Of a stretch of 64,000 nucleotides of DNA, positions 13,091 to 24,400 are shown one piece after another; positions within the stretch are counted from its first letter, which is position 1, and each line of letters begins with the position of its first letter. Made by a program: the position numbers and the translations under genes. Source of the DNA: Meandrina meandrites. Taxonomy: Eukaryota > Cnidaria > Anthozoa > Scleractinia > Meandrinidae. The notes below the pieces were generated by a model. It was given only the letters and a program-made list of their open reading frames with translations. It had not been told where the DNA came from and searched no databases. Where the stretch lies: positions 31,263,277 through 31,327,276 of the forward strand of contig OY855912.1 in assembly GCA_963693305.1 (NCBI GenBank), in the 5' to 3' direction.

Positions 13091-13150
13091 CTGGAAACTG
13101 TAGATACGCACTGGTCTGATGGGCCACTAGGCTCGAGCGCAGACTTCACC
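13091..13150 (+). repeat. 3' fragment of a SINE
   Basis: The segment CTGATGGGCCACTAGGCTCG and its surroundings match the tail of the SINE at 45341-45570 (CTGATGGGCCACTAGGCCCG). No tRNA-like head is present, so it is a truncated copy. Confidence 0.6.
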
Positions 13151-13337
13151 ATTTCACCTTGGTTAATCAGCAAGGTCTGGTCTTGATGACCACAAGCCAA
13201 AGATATTCCCATACGGTCCTACAACCCATCAAAACCAACCTTGTGTTTTTGTAAAAATTATTCTGCACTTCTGTTCAGCTGCTCGTGGGTCGAGGTGAAA
13301 GAGTTAGACTGGGAGCTTCAAAACAAGCGGGGAAGAC

Positions 13338-13592
13338 CAGGGGCGCAGCTAGGATTTTCCAAAGGGGGATCACACTGTGTCACAACCCGGGTACTTACAT
13401 GGTCCACTGCAGATGTGGGGTCCTGAAAATGGAGTATGTAACTACCTAGAACTAGGAAAGATTAATGGCATGTTGATTCTTCGGATTCGTGCTTTTTCGC
13501 CACTTGAATTATGTTGTTTACTTAACAATGATTTACAAAGGGGGACTCACGGGCACCCCAGGACCCCCTCCCCCTCCTTGGCTTCGCCCCTG
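13338..13592 (+). mobile_element. Short inverted-terminal-repeat element, copy 1
   Basis: It begins CAGGGGCGCAGC and ends GCTTCGCCCCTG, near-perfect inverted termini. AAGAC occurs on both sides (13333-13337 and 13593-13597), a possible target duplication. The interior is closely related, in inverse orientation, to 53519-53789. It has no coding capacity of its own, so it is called a MITE. The CAGGG-type terminus is reminiscent of hAT elements, but an 8-bp duplication was not seen. Confidence 0.65.
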
Positions 13593-13599
13593 AAGACGT

Positions 13600-14890
13600 T
13601 GAGGAAGCCTTTACACAGCACACAGTTGCTAAAATGGAAAAAGTCCAAGTGGATCTTTAGAAATTGTAGGGGTTTTTCCTTTTCTTCTTTCAAAAACAAA
13701 TCTCGTGCAACCTGATCAATTTCCCGGCTAGTGATTAATTTTTGACTTCTCTTTACCTTTGATCAGATCCAAGGTCAAGCATGTAGGTTGTGATATCAAA
13801 TTCTCTTTACAAGTGCTTTAAATGTAAATCGGTAAGGAGAAATTGTATGCTATCTCTAGCTAAAGATACGAGTGTTGAGCCTCTTGTTAACAGCAAGGCT
13901 GTTATTTCACCAGAGATTTTTATCCATACATCCAGAAGTTCGAGTTGCAAAAACGATGCGTGGATCAATGTTTAAGTTACAAACTGCGTGTCAATGTCAG
14001 CCAGTGTCTAAGGCTTCCGTTGCACTACTGAGCAACTAGGACATCATTGGCTGCGTCAGTTCATTACAGGTGACTTCCGTAGCACTCTGTCGGGTTGTGT
14101 GGTACCCACGATTTCAACTTTCTCGTCCAAAAAGCGCACAGCGTGCAAGAAAATTGACCAGATTTGGATTTACCCATCTGGCTTATCAAGTTCCAAACTG
14201 ACTAACCATTAGGTAACCGCGGTTCTCCAAACAAAATTTAACAAAAACAAATAAATGGACATGAATTTCCCAGATTCAGAATCAGAATATAGACACAATC
14301 CCAAGTTCAGATACAACAGCCCACATCAATCATTCGCTTTCTCTGAACAACTACTGGATCAAAAGAATAACCATATCAAATCAAATTGAAAATCTTAAAG
14401 CTCCTAAAAGCTTTTTGTACCGACACGCCTAATCAAACATGTGACAACTGAGTCAAAATGAATGAATTTGCTACCTGTCGCTTTCACGCAAGAAAGCAGG
14501 TCTTCTATTTCTAGATCCACATGGTTTAGATTTCTTATAAAAAATATTTACACTTAAAAGCAATTCCAAGAGAAGCTGGCTCGCAAGTGCAAGTGCGTCG
14601 AAGCAGAAAAAAAATCAATGGTTTGCCTTCTTATGACATGTTTGACATTTTTGGAACTCTCGACTTTTGTTGAAATATACCAGCAATTCAACTTCGCATC
14701 TTTTCTTCAAGTGCTCTGAGTCGAAAGTAAAGCCCTTTTTACATCTACAGGAAACAATTTAAACAGCAAACGTTTACGCAAGTCACATCTATGAAATTAT
14801 GTTGTGTTTATTCAATATAATCTAAGAACCACTGTTTGAAATAGCCGCTCCAACCGTGGAGTTATTGACTGGTTTTGAAGTCAATAACAT
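13600..14890. other. Intergenic, nothing recognised
   Basis: No exon with splice support or known repeat was seen. The stretch just before 14904 may contain the promoter or a 5' untranslated exon of the next gene. Confidence 0.35.
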
Positions 14891-14903
14891 TGATATCAGG
14901 ATC

Positions 14904-17900
14904 ATGGCCCACGATGTCTGGTTGCTAAGGAGTACTCTTCTAACTTGTCTTATGCTCGGTGCTTTCGCAGGTTTGTAGAAATCTCAATCTCCTGTAGTGT
15001 AGTTCACATTATTTTAGAGGTTAAATTAGCACACTTGAGTTTGTTTACAAGTTGTTGATATCTTGTTCGTAATCGGATCAGTATTTACCTGAGTTTATCG
15101 TATACGAACCTTGTGGGCATGCGGTATTTACGTATTTAGTTGGTGATGAGTCGTAATCAGATGCAAACCAAATTTCTGAAATAATAAAATTAATAAAAAC
15201 TCGTGGTATACCGTGGTGAATATGTCACATTCGTTAATGACTGGAGAGTTTCACACTCGTAATTAACATACTCTTATACGATATTTTATGGTGTACCAGT
15301 AGAAAGCATTGCATAACAACTTTATAACAACTATTTCACCTTTATAGCAACTATTATTTTTTATGATGTGTATACGTTACTGTAAAGCACTGTGAACTTA
15401 AGCAACGACGCTATCTAAATTGTAGCTAATTATTATTATTATTATTATTATTATTATTTGTGTAGTTTTGATACGCGCCATTTAAGGAGCTACGTCACGC
15501 ATGGTGCATCTTGAAAACTTTAGTCTAATTTTTTCAAGTTTGTCTCATCTTTTCTAAGTGGTAATCACCCTTGTTCTAGACTGCGTTTTTTTCCTTTAAT
15601 CGCTTCTCGGAAGGCGCAAAAAGTGTGGATCGTAGCTCAAATCTCACATGCCCGTAGGTTTTGCAGTCACTTGGTTATGTTTTGGTTTGCCTTTTCCAAT
15701 CATAACCGCCATTGTTCTAGACTGCAAAACAGTCGTTCTCTTTCCATAAATGGCTTCTTGGAAGGCTCATAGGGCCGAAACCTTGGATCGTCGCTCGAGC
15801 TCACACGCCTGTGGAGTTTTGCAGTTTGCCTCATTCCGTTCATTCCTCTTTAATCTTAATTAACAATCTACTGTTTTTGCGAGGTTTCCTTGACTCATAC
15901 GTATTTTCTACAGTTTACGTAAATACTTATAGAACATCGTGATATAGCTCATATATTTGCGCTGTCTTTTTATGAATTTGTATTTTTTTTCGAATGCCTG
16001 TGTATTATGAACCCTTGATGTTCTTGTCACTGCTCACTTCATAACAAACTTTGCTTTTGCTTCTCTGTCCAGGAACTGCAATAGCAACAAATGGAAATCA
16101 AATTGCTCCATGCGATATCAAAGATCGCAAATTTGCTTCAGGTGTGCAAAATATTCTAATTAAAGACGATTCAATTGTAGCTGGATACCAGACGAAACCA
16201 AAAATTAATTTTGCGCGCAGTCAGGCAACTACAGCTCGTATACAAGTGCAATCGGAAAATGTGCGGCTTGCAGATTCATTTGGGAGGCTGGAAACTAAAA
16301 GGAGCATTAACGAAGGAACAAAAGAGACTGGAGCGAGGAAAACCCGGATGCACACTCTGGATAAGTATTTCGTCCATCCTGAAATTATGAAGGAAGCGCC
16401 AAGTGACAGAAACAGTTCAGACAACGACAGAGAAACTTCGCTATCAGCACTAGTACTGGAAGGGCCGAAACGAGATGCGGAGGGAAACCGTGAATTACGT
16501 AGTGAGCTTCCAAATGTTGAAAAATATGGTGCAGCTTCAGTGGAAGGAACAAAGATTGTGAGTGCTGCCTCGCTTCTCGAAAATTCTGTAAAATCTCACA
16601 GCGCAGGATATCAGGAACAAAAAATTGGGAATATACCACCCGCCTCTTATGTCCCGACTCAAAGTACAAATGTACGCCTAAGGACAAAGTTTAAAGAGCG
16701 TTATAGATTTGTGAATTCGTTCATAAGGCCACAGCTGGCGGGGATATCGGATGATTTAAACGATTTGGAGGCTCTGCGTAATCGAGCTAAACTCGTGAAC
16801 TTGAAAACGCTGAAGAATGATTTCAAATCTCACAAATTGGAGTCTGATGGTCAGTTCAATGAGGGAAGCGCATCTTTTGGAGTAAACACGCTCAAAAATT
16901 TTAAAAATGATGAAAGTGAACACAACACAAAGCAAGAAGCTGAACCGCAATATAACACTGACGACACGTTTCTGCTAGGCACTCCAGATAAATCGAGCTA
17001 TTTTGAAAATGCATTCATGGCAAACCCAACCCGGCAAAACTCTAGAGCAACAACATCTTTAAAAGAAGGAGAGATTTCAAATGTAGCATTCGGGAACTTT
17101 CGAGGAGATAGTGATACCACTGATTCAGGACTGGAAGGTTTGGCACATTCAGAAGATGAAGTGGACTCTGATGAAATCGGTCTTGGTCCTGATGCAAGAT
17201 TCAAAGCAGCTCTAACACTTGCCACCCAAACTGACACAAAAATAAACAAAGCTACGACTGGACTTTCGCTTTTATCGTTTAAAGACAAAGCTATGTCTCA
17301 CATTGAAGAACAAAGCAATGACATGTACAATGAAGCCAAAGAAGACTATGACGCTGGTTATTCTAGGGGTAATGACAGCGTTGAAGCCCAAAGAGTGAAT
17401 CCTTCGTTGTATTTCAGCCCCACTAAAAAGCGAGGTTTTCCGAAGCCAACGACGTTTAGTAGCTATAGAAGAACAACTATTCCTCATCGGAAGTTCGGTT
17501 CCCAGTACGTGCACCAAACCTCGTTCTCAGGCAGTGGAGAGGGTACTGGAATTGGAGAATATCACATCCCTCCAAATGAAAAACAGAAGTATGCTCACAG
17601 GATACGCAAGGTTTCCTTATCTGCAAAGAAGAAATCACATGCAGGTAACATCTCTTTACTATTCCCAATTTACAGCGGAAGCGATTGGTTCGTCCCTCTC
17701 TCTTATGTTTGCTTTGGAGTTAATAACTGCATGTTTACTCTTACCAGGAATCTTTGGCGCTCAAGACAAAGCAACAATTAAGAAATGTGAGAGAATGGGA
17801 AAAGCAGGTAATAAAACAATTTACTTAGCCTCTTTTCAGCCCTTGTTTGCGAAGTCGTCAAATATTTATATCTTTCAGTTGAGAAGAGCTGGAGGAATAG

Positions 17901-19874
17901 GCTGATTTAAAGTCTACTAAAATACTGATGATTTTATACATGATTGGCGTCATCACGCTTGGACTGGAAAACTAGTCGCGCCAAAGATTACCATGAAACA
18001 TGAAATAGACAAGATGCATAATGTTAACCCGGCGGACTTGTAGATGTCGTAGTAACGTTGAATGCAGCTTGTCATTTTTCTTGCAAGGGAACACTTTTTC
18101 TGATTATTATTTTGAGTGTTTCTCTGGATTTCAAGTCATTTTTACACATTTCTGTTAATTTTTACAGATTACAGGGATAAGTGTCCTCCTGGATGGCTGC
18201 CATTCGACCAATTTTGTTATTTGTTTGTAACAAAGTCCAGTGGAAAATGGGAGGAGTTTCCACAAAAGTGCAACGAAGAAAATGGTCTTCTTGCAATGCC
18301 TAAAACGGATAAAGAACTAAAATTTCTACAAGACAAGATTTCGTCCTCCAAACTAAAAAGAAAGTATTTCTACATCGGCCTGAAGAAGAAGAGCGGGATC
18401 TGGACATGGGTCGATGACGTGCCTTACACACGTGACGTTCACGTGAAAGATGATTTGGGTGACAAAAACTGCGCAGGTCTCTCCAAAGATGGCGTTCATA
18501 TGGCTACATGCAGCAAGCCTAAGGCTGGGTATATTTGTGAAATTAGGACAGGTGATATGTTCATTTATGATGATTCAAGCATCGACAAGTAAAAAAATGA
18601 ATATTATTTTATGCGTTTCGCGTGGTTAATGGATGGGGGAGGGCGGGGGGTAGAGTAGTAGTCAATAAATTGACTGACTGCACAATGACATCAAGATAAA
18701 TGTAATATAAATGAGATAAAAATGAAAACTATTAAAAAGCAACATAGCTCAGAAAGAGAACTTATTAGCTCAGGGGCGAACTGTCTAAAAGACAGAGCTT
18801 ACAATTTCAACAGTATCAACACAACCATCGACAAAAGAAATAGATTCCCACTTTTTATTAAAGCGTTTTGTAAATTGCCTTTTTGAATACCTCTTGTAGG
18901 AGTGGAGGTATTCCATGTTCTTGCCTTTGGTGATAGCCTCACAAATGGTTTCCATAGCGACGACAAGAGCCACACACCTTACGCCAAGACACTGGAGTAT
19001 CTGTTAAACAAGGACATACACAGGTGTTACACCGTGACTACACTCGCTAAGGACGGCACTGAAGCAGCTGAAATGTCTAATACGCTTCAAAATCATTTGC
19101 GAGAAGGTGAGGATTGTTGTTAAATAGTGTTGATTGACACTCAACGTGTTATGTCAAAAATCAGAAATTGACTGTTCGCCGATAGAACACGATCACGTGC
19201 GCAGGGAAATTGAACACGATCACGTGCGCGGGAAAATTATTCTTGATTTTTGTATCTAAAATAAACAAATTTGTAGGTTTTAGGCTTAGAGTGTCTATTA
19301 AAACAAGTTTTAGAAATATAATAAATGAGTTGTAATATCAACTACAGTTGAGTCGTTCTGTCGAAGCCAACAGTAGCCTTCTGATTTATCTTACAGGAGT
19401 TAAGCGATACCTTAACGTTTTTAAATCGTTCTATTTTTAATTTTAACAGGAAAATCCAAATACTCGTGGGTCATTATACTGGCCGGTACAAACGACATTG
19501 CTCATAACAGCGAAACTCGCTACCGAAAGGCCTGGGACACAGCGGCTGAACACATCATCAATCTTCACATTACCTCTCACCGATACGGCGCGAAAACAGT
19601 GGCGGTCACCATCCCTGAAATGGACTGCGAAGAATCCAGAAGACCACCATGCCTTCATACGCACTTGGAAAGAAAATACATCAATGAAAAATTAAGATAT
19701 TACGCCAGGTCAAATGAATTTACTATCCTTTGTGACCTGGCGCTGAAATTTCCAAGATATTCTTTAAGTAGTGAGGAACGAAAGCTGATGTGGGAGGTGG
19801 GAGTGCACATGAAACCTGTAGGATACGAACGCATGGCGGAGATCATTTATAAGGACCTGTTGCCTCATGTCTGA
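14904..19874 (+). CDS. Secreted protein: disordered region + C-type lectin + SGNH/GDSL hydrolase
   Basis: Exons 14904-14970, 16073-17644, 17748-17807, 18168-18551, 18900-19106 and 19450-19874 join with phase 1 throughout to 904 codons plus stop. Residues 1-22 are a signal peptide. Residues 23-546 are one large, low-complexity, charged exon of unknown family. Residues 567-694 are a C-type lectin-like domain: CPPGW start, six Cys, YIGL, IWTWVDD, NCAGL and YICEI are visible. It lacks EPN/QPD, so calcium-dependent sugar binding is doubtful. Residues 695-904 are an SGNH hydrolase domain with GDSLTNG (Ser707) and GTND (Asn778), and GVH (His883) near the end. The Asp normally three residues before that His is Val880. 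The lectin exon can instead read to a stop at 18590-18592, giving a lectin-only form. The model may therefore represent two genes or alternative transcripts. Confidence 0.6.
15430..15460. repeat. ATT microsatellite
   Basis: Run of about nine ATT units in the first intron of the 14904-19874 gene. Confidence 0.85.
17705..18592 (+). CDS. Alternative short secreted C-type lectin (own signal peptide)
   Basis: ATG at 17705 opens 34 residues with a signal-peptide-like core (LITACLLLPGIFGA, likely cut before QDK). The frame runs into the exon 17748-17807 used by the long model and splices at 17807 (phase 1) to 18168. Reading to TAA at 18590-18592 gives about 175 residues, a normal size for a single-domain secreted lectin, and AATAAA follows at 18664. 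In this reading, the upstream large exon 16073 would end on its own stop at 17779-17781. The start has no positive charge in its n-region, which weakens it slightly. This is an alternative to, or an isoform of, the 14904-19874 model; transcripts would decide. Confidence 0.45.
18664..18669 (+). terminator. Polyadenylation signal AATAAA after the lectin stop
   Basis: It lies 72 bases after the lectin stop and inside the proposed lectin-to-SGNH intron. It would allow a lectin-only transcript by intronic polyadenylation. Confidence 0.4.
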
Positions 19875-21471
19875 TGCATGACAAGAAGGAACTGGATTTA
19901 GCACGCTAATACAGCAAAGAAAAGGAACAGTACAGGAACAAAACAAACGGACTCTTGAAACCTTGTTGTTGTTTACTACCGGAGTATTTTATAACCAAAC
20001 ATTTATTTAATTCAGAATGTTGCGAGAGAATCATATTATGCTGTGAGAAGTGATCCAGCTATAAACTCAATTTCGGTCTTTGAGCGCGTTACTTAGTGTA
20101 GTTTAATTTCTACGGAATTAAGCAACTTGAAGCATTTCTGGTGGGGTGCTAGGTTTTTGCCAGGCGAGGCACGCACGCCACTTAGAAGCTTGGGTGGAGG
20201 GACAATCTGTGAGTGAGAGTAAGGTGTCTGTGTCTAAATGCAACCAGGACATCTGACGCGCTTGAAAAAACACACCAAAAAAACACAGACGCGCTCGAAC
20301 ATCTGACCCAAGATCTGAAATAAAACGCGCTTAACAGTTCATGGACCACCGCGCCTGTCTACTGTTTAGGGAACAATGGATCTAGATTGTCTTTACTCGT
20401 GATTTAATTATTTTTATAAAAGCTACTCTTTGGACGCAAGTCACTTCATAAGGGTTCAACGTTTTTGTGTTAACCATGACAAGCTGTTAACATTTTGTTC
20501 GCTAAGCGAGGTGTGCCATTTGTCACGCTTTATAGTCAATTTTTTTATGGTATCAAAACAACTTTGTCTACACTAGCTTCCCAGGTGCCTCTATTGACTG
20601 CCGAACAGTTCCAACCCAAACTACCTGACCCCAGGGACAGGTGGGGTTTGGTGAAATTGAAGACATGACATCACTAGTCACCATTCTTGAAAGCGTTTTC
20701 ACCGATAAATCAAGAAACGGGAAAACATGAAGCAATTAGCATGGCTTAGCCGCAAATCCGAAGCATAACTAAAATTTAAAAGGGAAGCATTTGATCAGAA
20801 GGTTTGTATATCCGCCGTAGACGTTAACATGGATATTTGTTAAGTTTCTCTCGCTAATCTGTTTTGGTTCATTGAAACCTGTTCACAGTCATGGGAATTT
20901 GTGAGCGTTTTATAAAGCTCCTCAGTCGTTTAAAGATTGTTTTATCGAGTACGGAATAATTAAAGACGTTAGTTTTGGTTTGATAAAATTCTGTAGATAA
21001 AATTCCAAATTGATTGCGACGTTTCACGTTGCTTTTCGTACCAGCAAACATTATTCATGCATGAATGATCAGGGCAGCTTAGCACAAGTACGATGAAAAA
21101 AGATGGATGGATGAAATAAAATTAACACGAGCAGAGAGACCATAATCGTCCTCTCTTGCACCAATTAAAAACTATTTTAAAAGTGACGGAACTTCTTGCC
21201 AGGAATTATTCACTATTTTCGCACTCGTTTAAAAGATATTTCCTAGGCCCCAGATTCCCATTCAACTATCTCAACTATTAATGGCGTCCAAGAGAGATGG
21301 TTGAATTTTTAGTACCGTGATTGTTACTCGAACTGTAGTCAAGTTGTTAGCAGTGTAAATTTTAAAGAGCCACGAAGCTTTTCTTTTTAGTCCCAGTGTG
21401 TATACATTCAGACGTATTTATGCAGTGTGCGTCTTTTTGCCTTTAACAACAGTTTTCGTCGCGCTTTCAAA
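19875..21471. other. 3' untranslated and intergenic region
   Basis: AATAAA at 20319-20324 could end the SGNH transcript. No other gene is supported. The stretch CAACAG ending at 21452 is a good acceptor just before the next ATG, suggesting a 5' untranslated exon somewhere here. Confidence 0.35.
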
Positions 21472-24400
21472 ATGTCTAGGATGTCCAACTTGACTGCTTT
21501 TTTCTTTATTTGGAGCTGCGGGTTTTGTTATGCAGGTAGGTTCAATAAATACTTTTTGTGTGATTTTAACATGAAGAAAGAAAAAGATGTTCTGGTGTTA
21601 GAAAGTTCATTAATGTGTTTTAATTTAAAGTTCAAGTGTTCGTCAAAGGTGCACATGGGATGGTCTCTTGGAAAGACACGCCCAGCTGGAGAGACAGATC
21701 AGGTCAGTTTACAGGGATATCATTCTCTCTGTTGATAATGGTCTTATGAAATAAATCATAGATATATTTTTATATATTCTTTGGGATAAAGCAATGATTT
21801 TCTGACAAATTAGGCAATGGGATTTTTGTGATTGCAGACTTTCAAACTTAATTAGTAAATTTTAAGTTATTTAAAATTCCTCATGTACAAACTAGTTGAG
21901 AGTTTGAGTTATGTTTTCTCTCTGACAGTTGTCCCCACTCCTCCTCCAGAAGATGTTGCGGCTTACAAGAAAAGAGGAGAAAGTGAGCGTCGACATTTGT
22001 CTTTTAACGAATTTTGGAAGAGCTTTGTATTCAGTTTATGGAAATAGCTTTGGAATTTGTATTTTCTTTATTAATAAAGACAGAGTATAGCGTACTTATG
22101 GAACAATGTGGTCAGAGTGCGATTTATATCAGTAATGTATTAATTGATGTAATAATAATATAATACTTTACATATGCTAAAATGGTAAGAGTAATAATCA
22201 CTCAGTAAGCGATTTTTTTTTAATTGAGGTGTCTGACAGAATGGAAATTTAGAGAGAAAAAATTATTAAAGTTTACGGAAATCAATCTATCGCCTTTTCT
22301 GTAATCTTTGTATTTTTTTGCAGTTCCTTTTCCATACCCAAGAGAACATGTAGTTAAATACGTATACGTTGGACCACGAGCCAGCATAGGAAAAGGTCAG
22401 TAATCAGTCAGCTTATCATACAGCCACTACTTGCAATTGCTTGTAGTAGCAGAAAAAACCTCAAAAATCTTAAATACGACTTATAAGTTAAATGTGTGAT
22501 TGTAATGTAACAAGTTAATCATTTCTATACAACTATAGATTTCGGAGAAGTAATAAGCAGAAATAAGGTGAACTTGTTTGTGATATAAATCACAAATACG
22601 TTATTAGGAACAAAATTAAGTATAACAGTCTCTTGGAAAACCACGCTCCATTGAAGTGCATGAACTGCAAAGTAAGCATTTTTATAGTACGCGTTGCCAT
22701 GGTAGAGCAGCGCAGCCCATTTCTATGATATTTTTAACGAATAGATAATTTAAGTAAATTACTTCTGATCTTCTTACAAATAATTGCTTTCATTTGCAGG
22801 AAATAAAGCTAATAAAAAGAAAAATTTAATTCAAAAAAGTAAGTGCTCGACTGTTTTTGATAGGTGTTGACTGACATTTGTGTGTATTGCTTTTAAATCA
22901 AATTTGTCAAAAACATCCTTGTTCGTGGTCTTGAATCCAGAATACATTATATAAAAACTAAAGGTGTCTTTCATTATCAACTGTTTAGTGTACTTTAGTT
23001 TGTTTGCTACCAGTTTCTATTTCGTTTTTTTTATCGCATTCCTTTGCATTTTTCTGTTTCCTTTGTAATAATAAAGTTTATTTTGGTATTTCTACTTTAT
23101 ATTTAATGTATACGTTTACTCACGTTTTGAATTTTTGAGATGTTTTAATTATGATAATTTATGTTTCAGTTTTCTTCTCACTGCCTGTGGGAGCTGAGTT
23201 ACCAATTTATTACACTCATAAGCAAGGTATGGATTAAACTATGCCTTATGATTTGTAATGCTATGCATCAGTAAAAGTAATCCCGCCTTATCTAACCTGT
23301 ATATAATAAGAGTCTGAGAAAATTTCTTTTACCACTTAAAAGTTTTAGTCCCAAAATCCAAACTTTTCTGGTCAGGCCCTTCATCAGTGGATAAATGTCC
23401 GTTGTGTTATCCGTTGTTTCACAACGGACAATTTTCCACTGATGAACAGATATGTGCAGGATTGAACGCTATTGAGATGCAGGCTCCTTACAACAGGTGT
23501 CCTCCTTGGTGAAAGTTAGTAAGTAACTTTATTTTACGAGGGTAAACACTTTACAGTCGTTGACTGGTAAACCCGTGGCCCTCTCCTAAACAATTAAAAT
23601 ATAAATAAAAATAATTTAAAAATACCTAACTATGAAAAATAACAATTATAAAATTGCTAAAATTGATAAAATCAATAAAATAGACTAAAATCTTGTTGGT
23701 GCATGCAATAAAAAGAGTAAAAAGAGACTAAGAAATTGGGAAATGGTCAATATTTGCGTACCCCTTCTTTATAAGCTGGATGCATTTCTCTTTAAAAGCA
23801 TTAATGCTTTCACAGGATCTTATGTTAGCAGGTAAGGAATTCCATACTAAAGTTGTTGTAGAAACAAAAGATTTTCCCCCTTCTGTCGCTCTGTTGCTCT
23901 TGGGGCATCGTAGCGTGATGTGACTATAACGCGAGGATCTTACCGATATGTCACTCACACGTATCAACTTACTAGATATGTATTCTGGGCATTGACCATG
24001 TAGACATTTAAAGATAAGGCATAGCTTATTAACATTGATTTCTTCATAGATGGGCAACCAGTCCAACTTAATAAATAAGTTTCTTAAATAACTTTCTTCC
24101 TGGCCATTTTACTGTTAAATGATTAACCGTTTTCTTCTCTCCCCTCAGTACCGGGGTCTCATAAAAAGAGTACAGTGGCTAATTCTGAAGGTAAGAAAAT
24201 GGAGTATACTGAATATCTCCAAGTGTTTACGCAAGGAAAGAAACATCTCAGTTTTTGGGCATCGAGGGTTTGGTTGGGAACTAAGGAGGTATCTCCAGGG
24301 ACTTGTGTGAAGACAAGTCACCGACCCTCGTGGCATTTATAATATAAGGGCAGAAGTAAAAATGATGAACCAGTGTTCCAGGAATTCAAACAGCATAGAT

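Noticed and set aside
13377..13715. 112-codon plus-strand frame
   Set aside because: Mostly inside the short inverted-repeat element at 13338-13592; no protein features.
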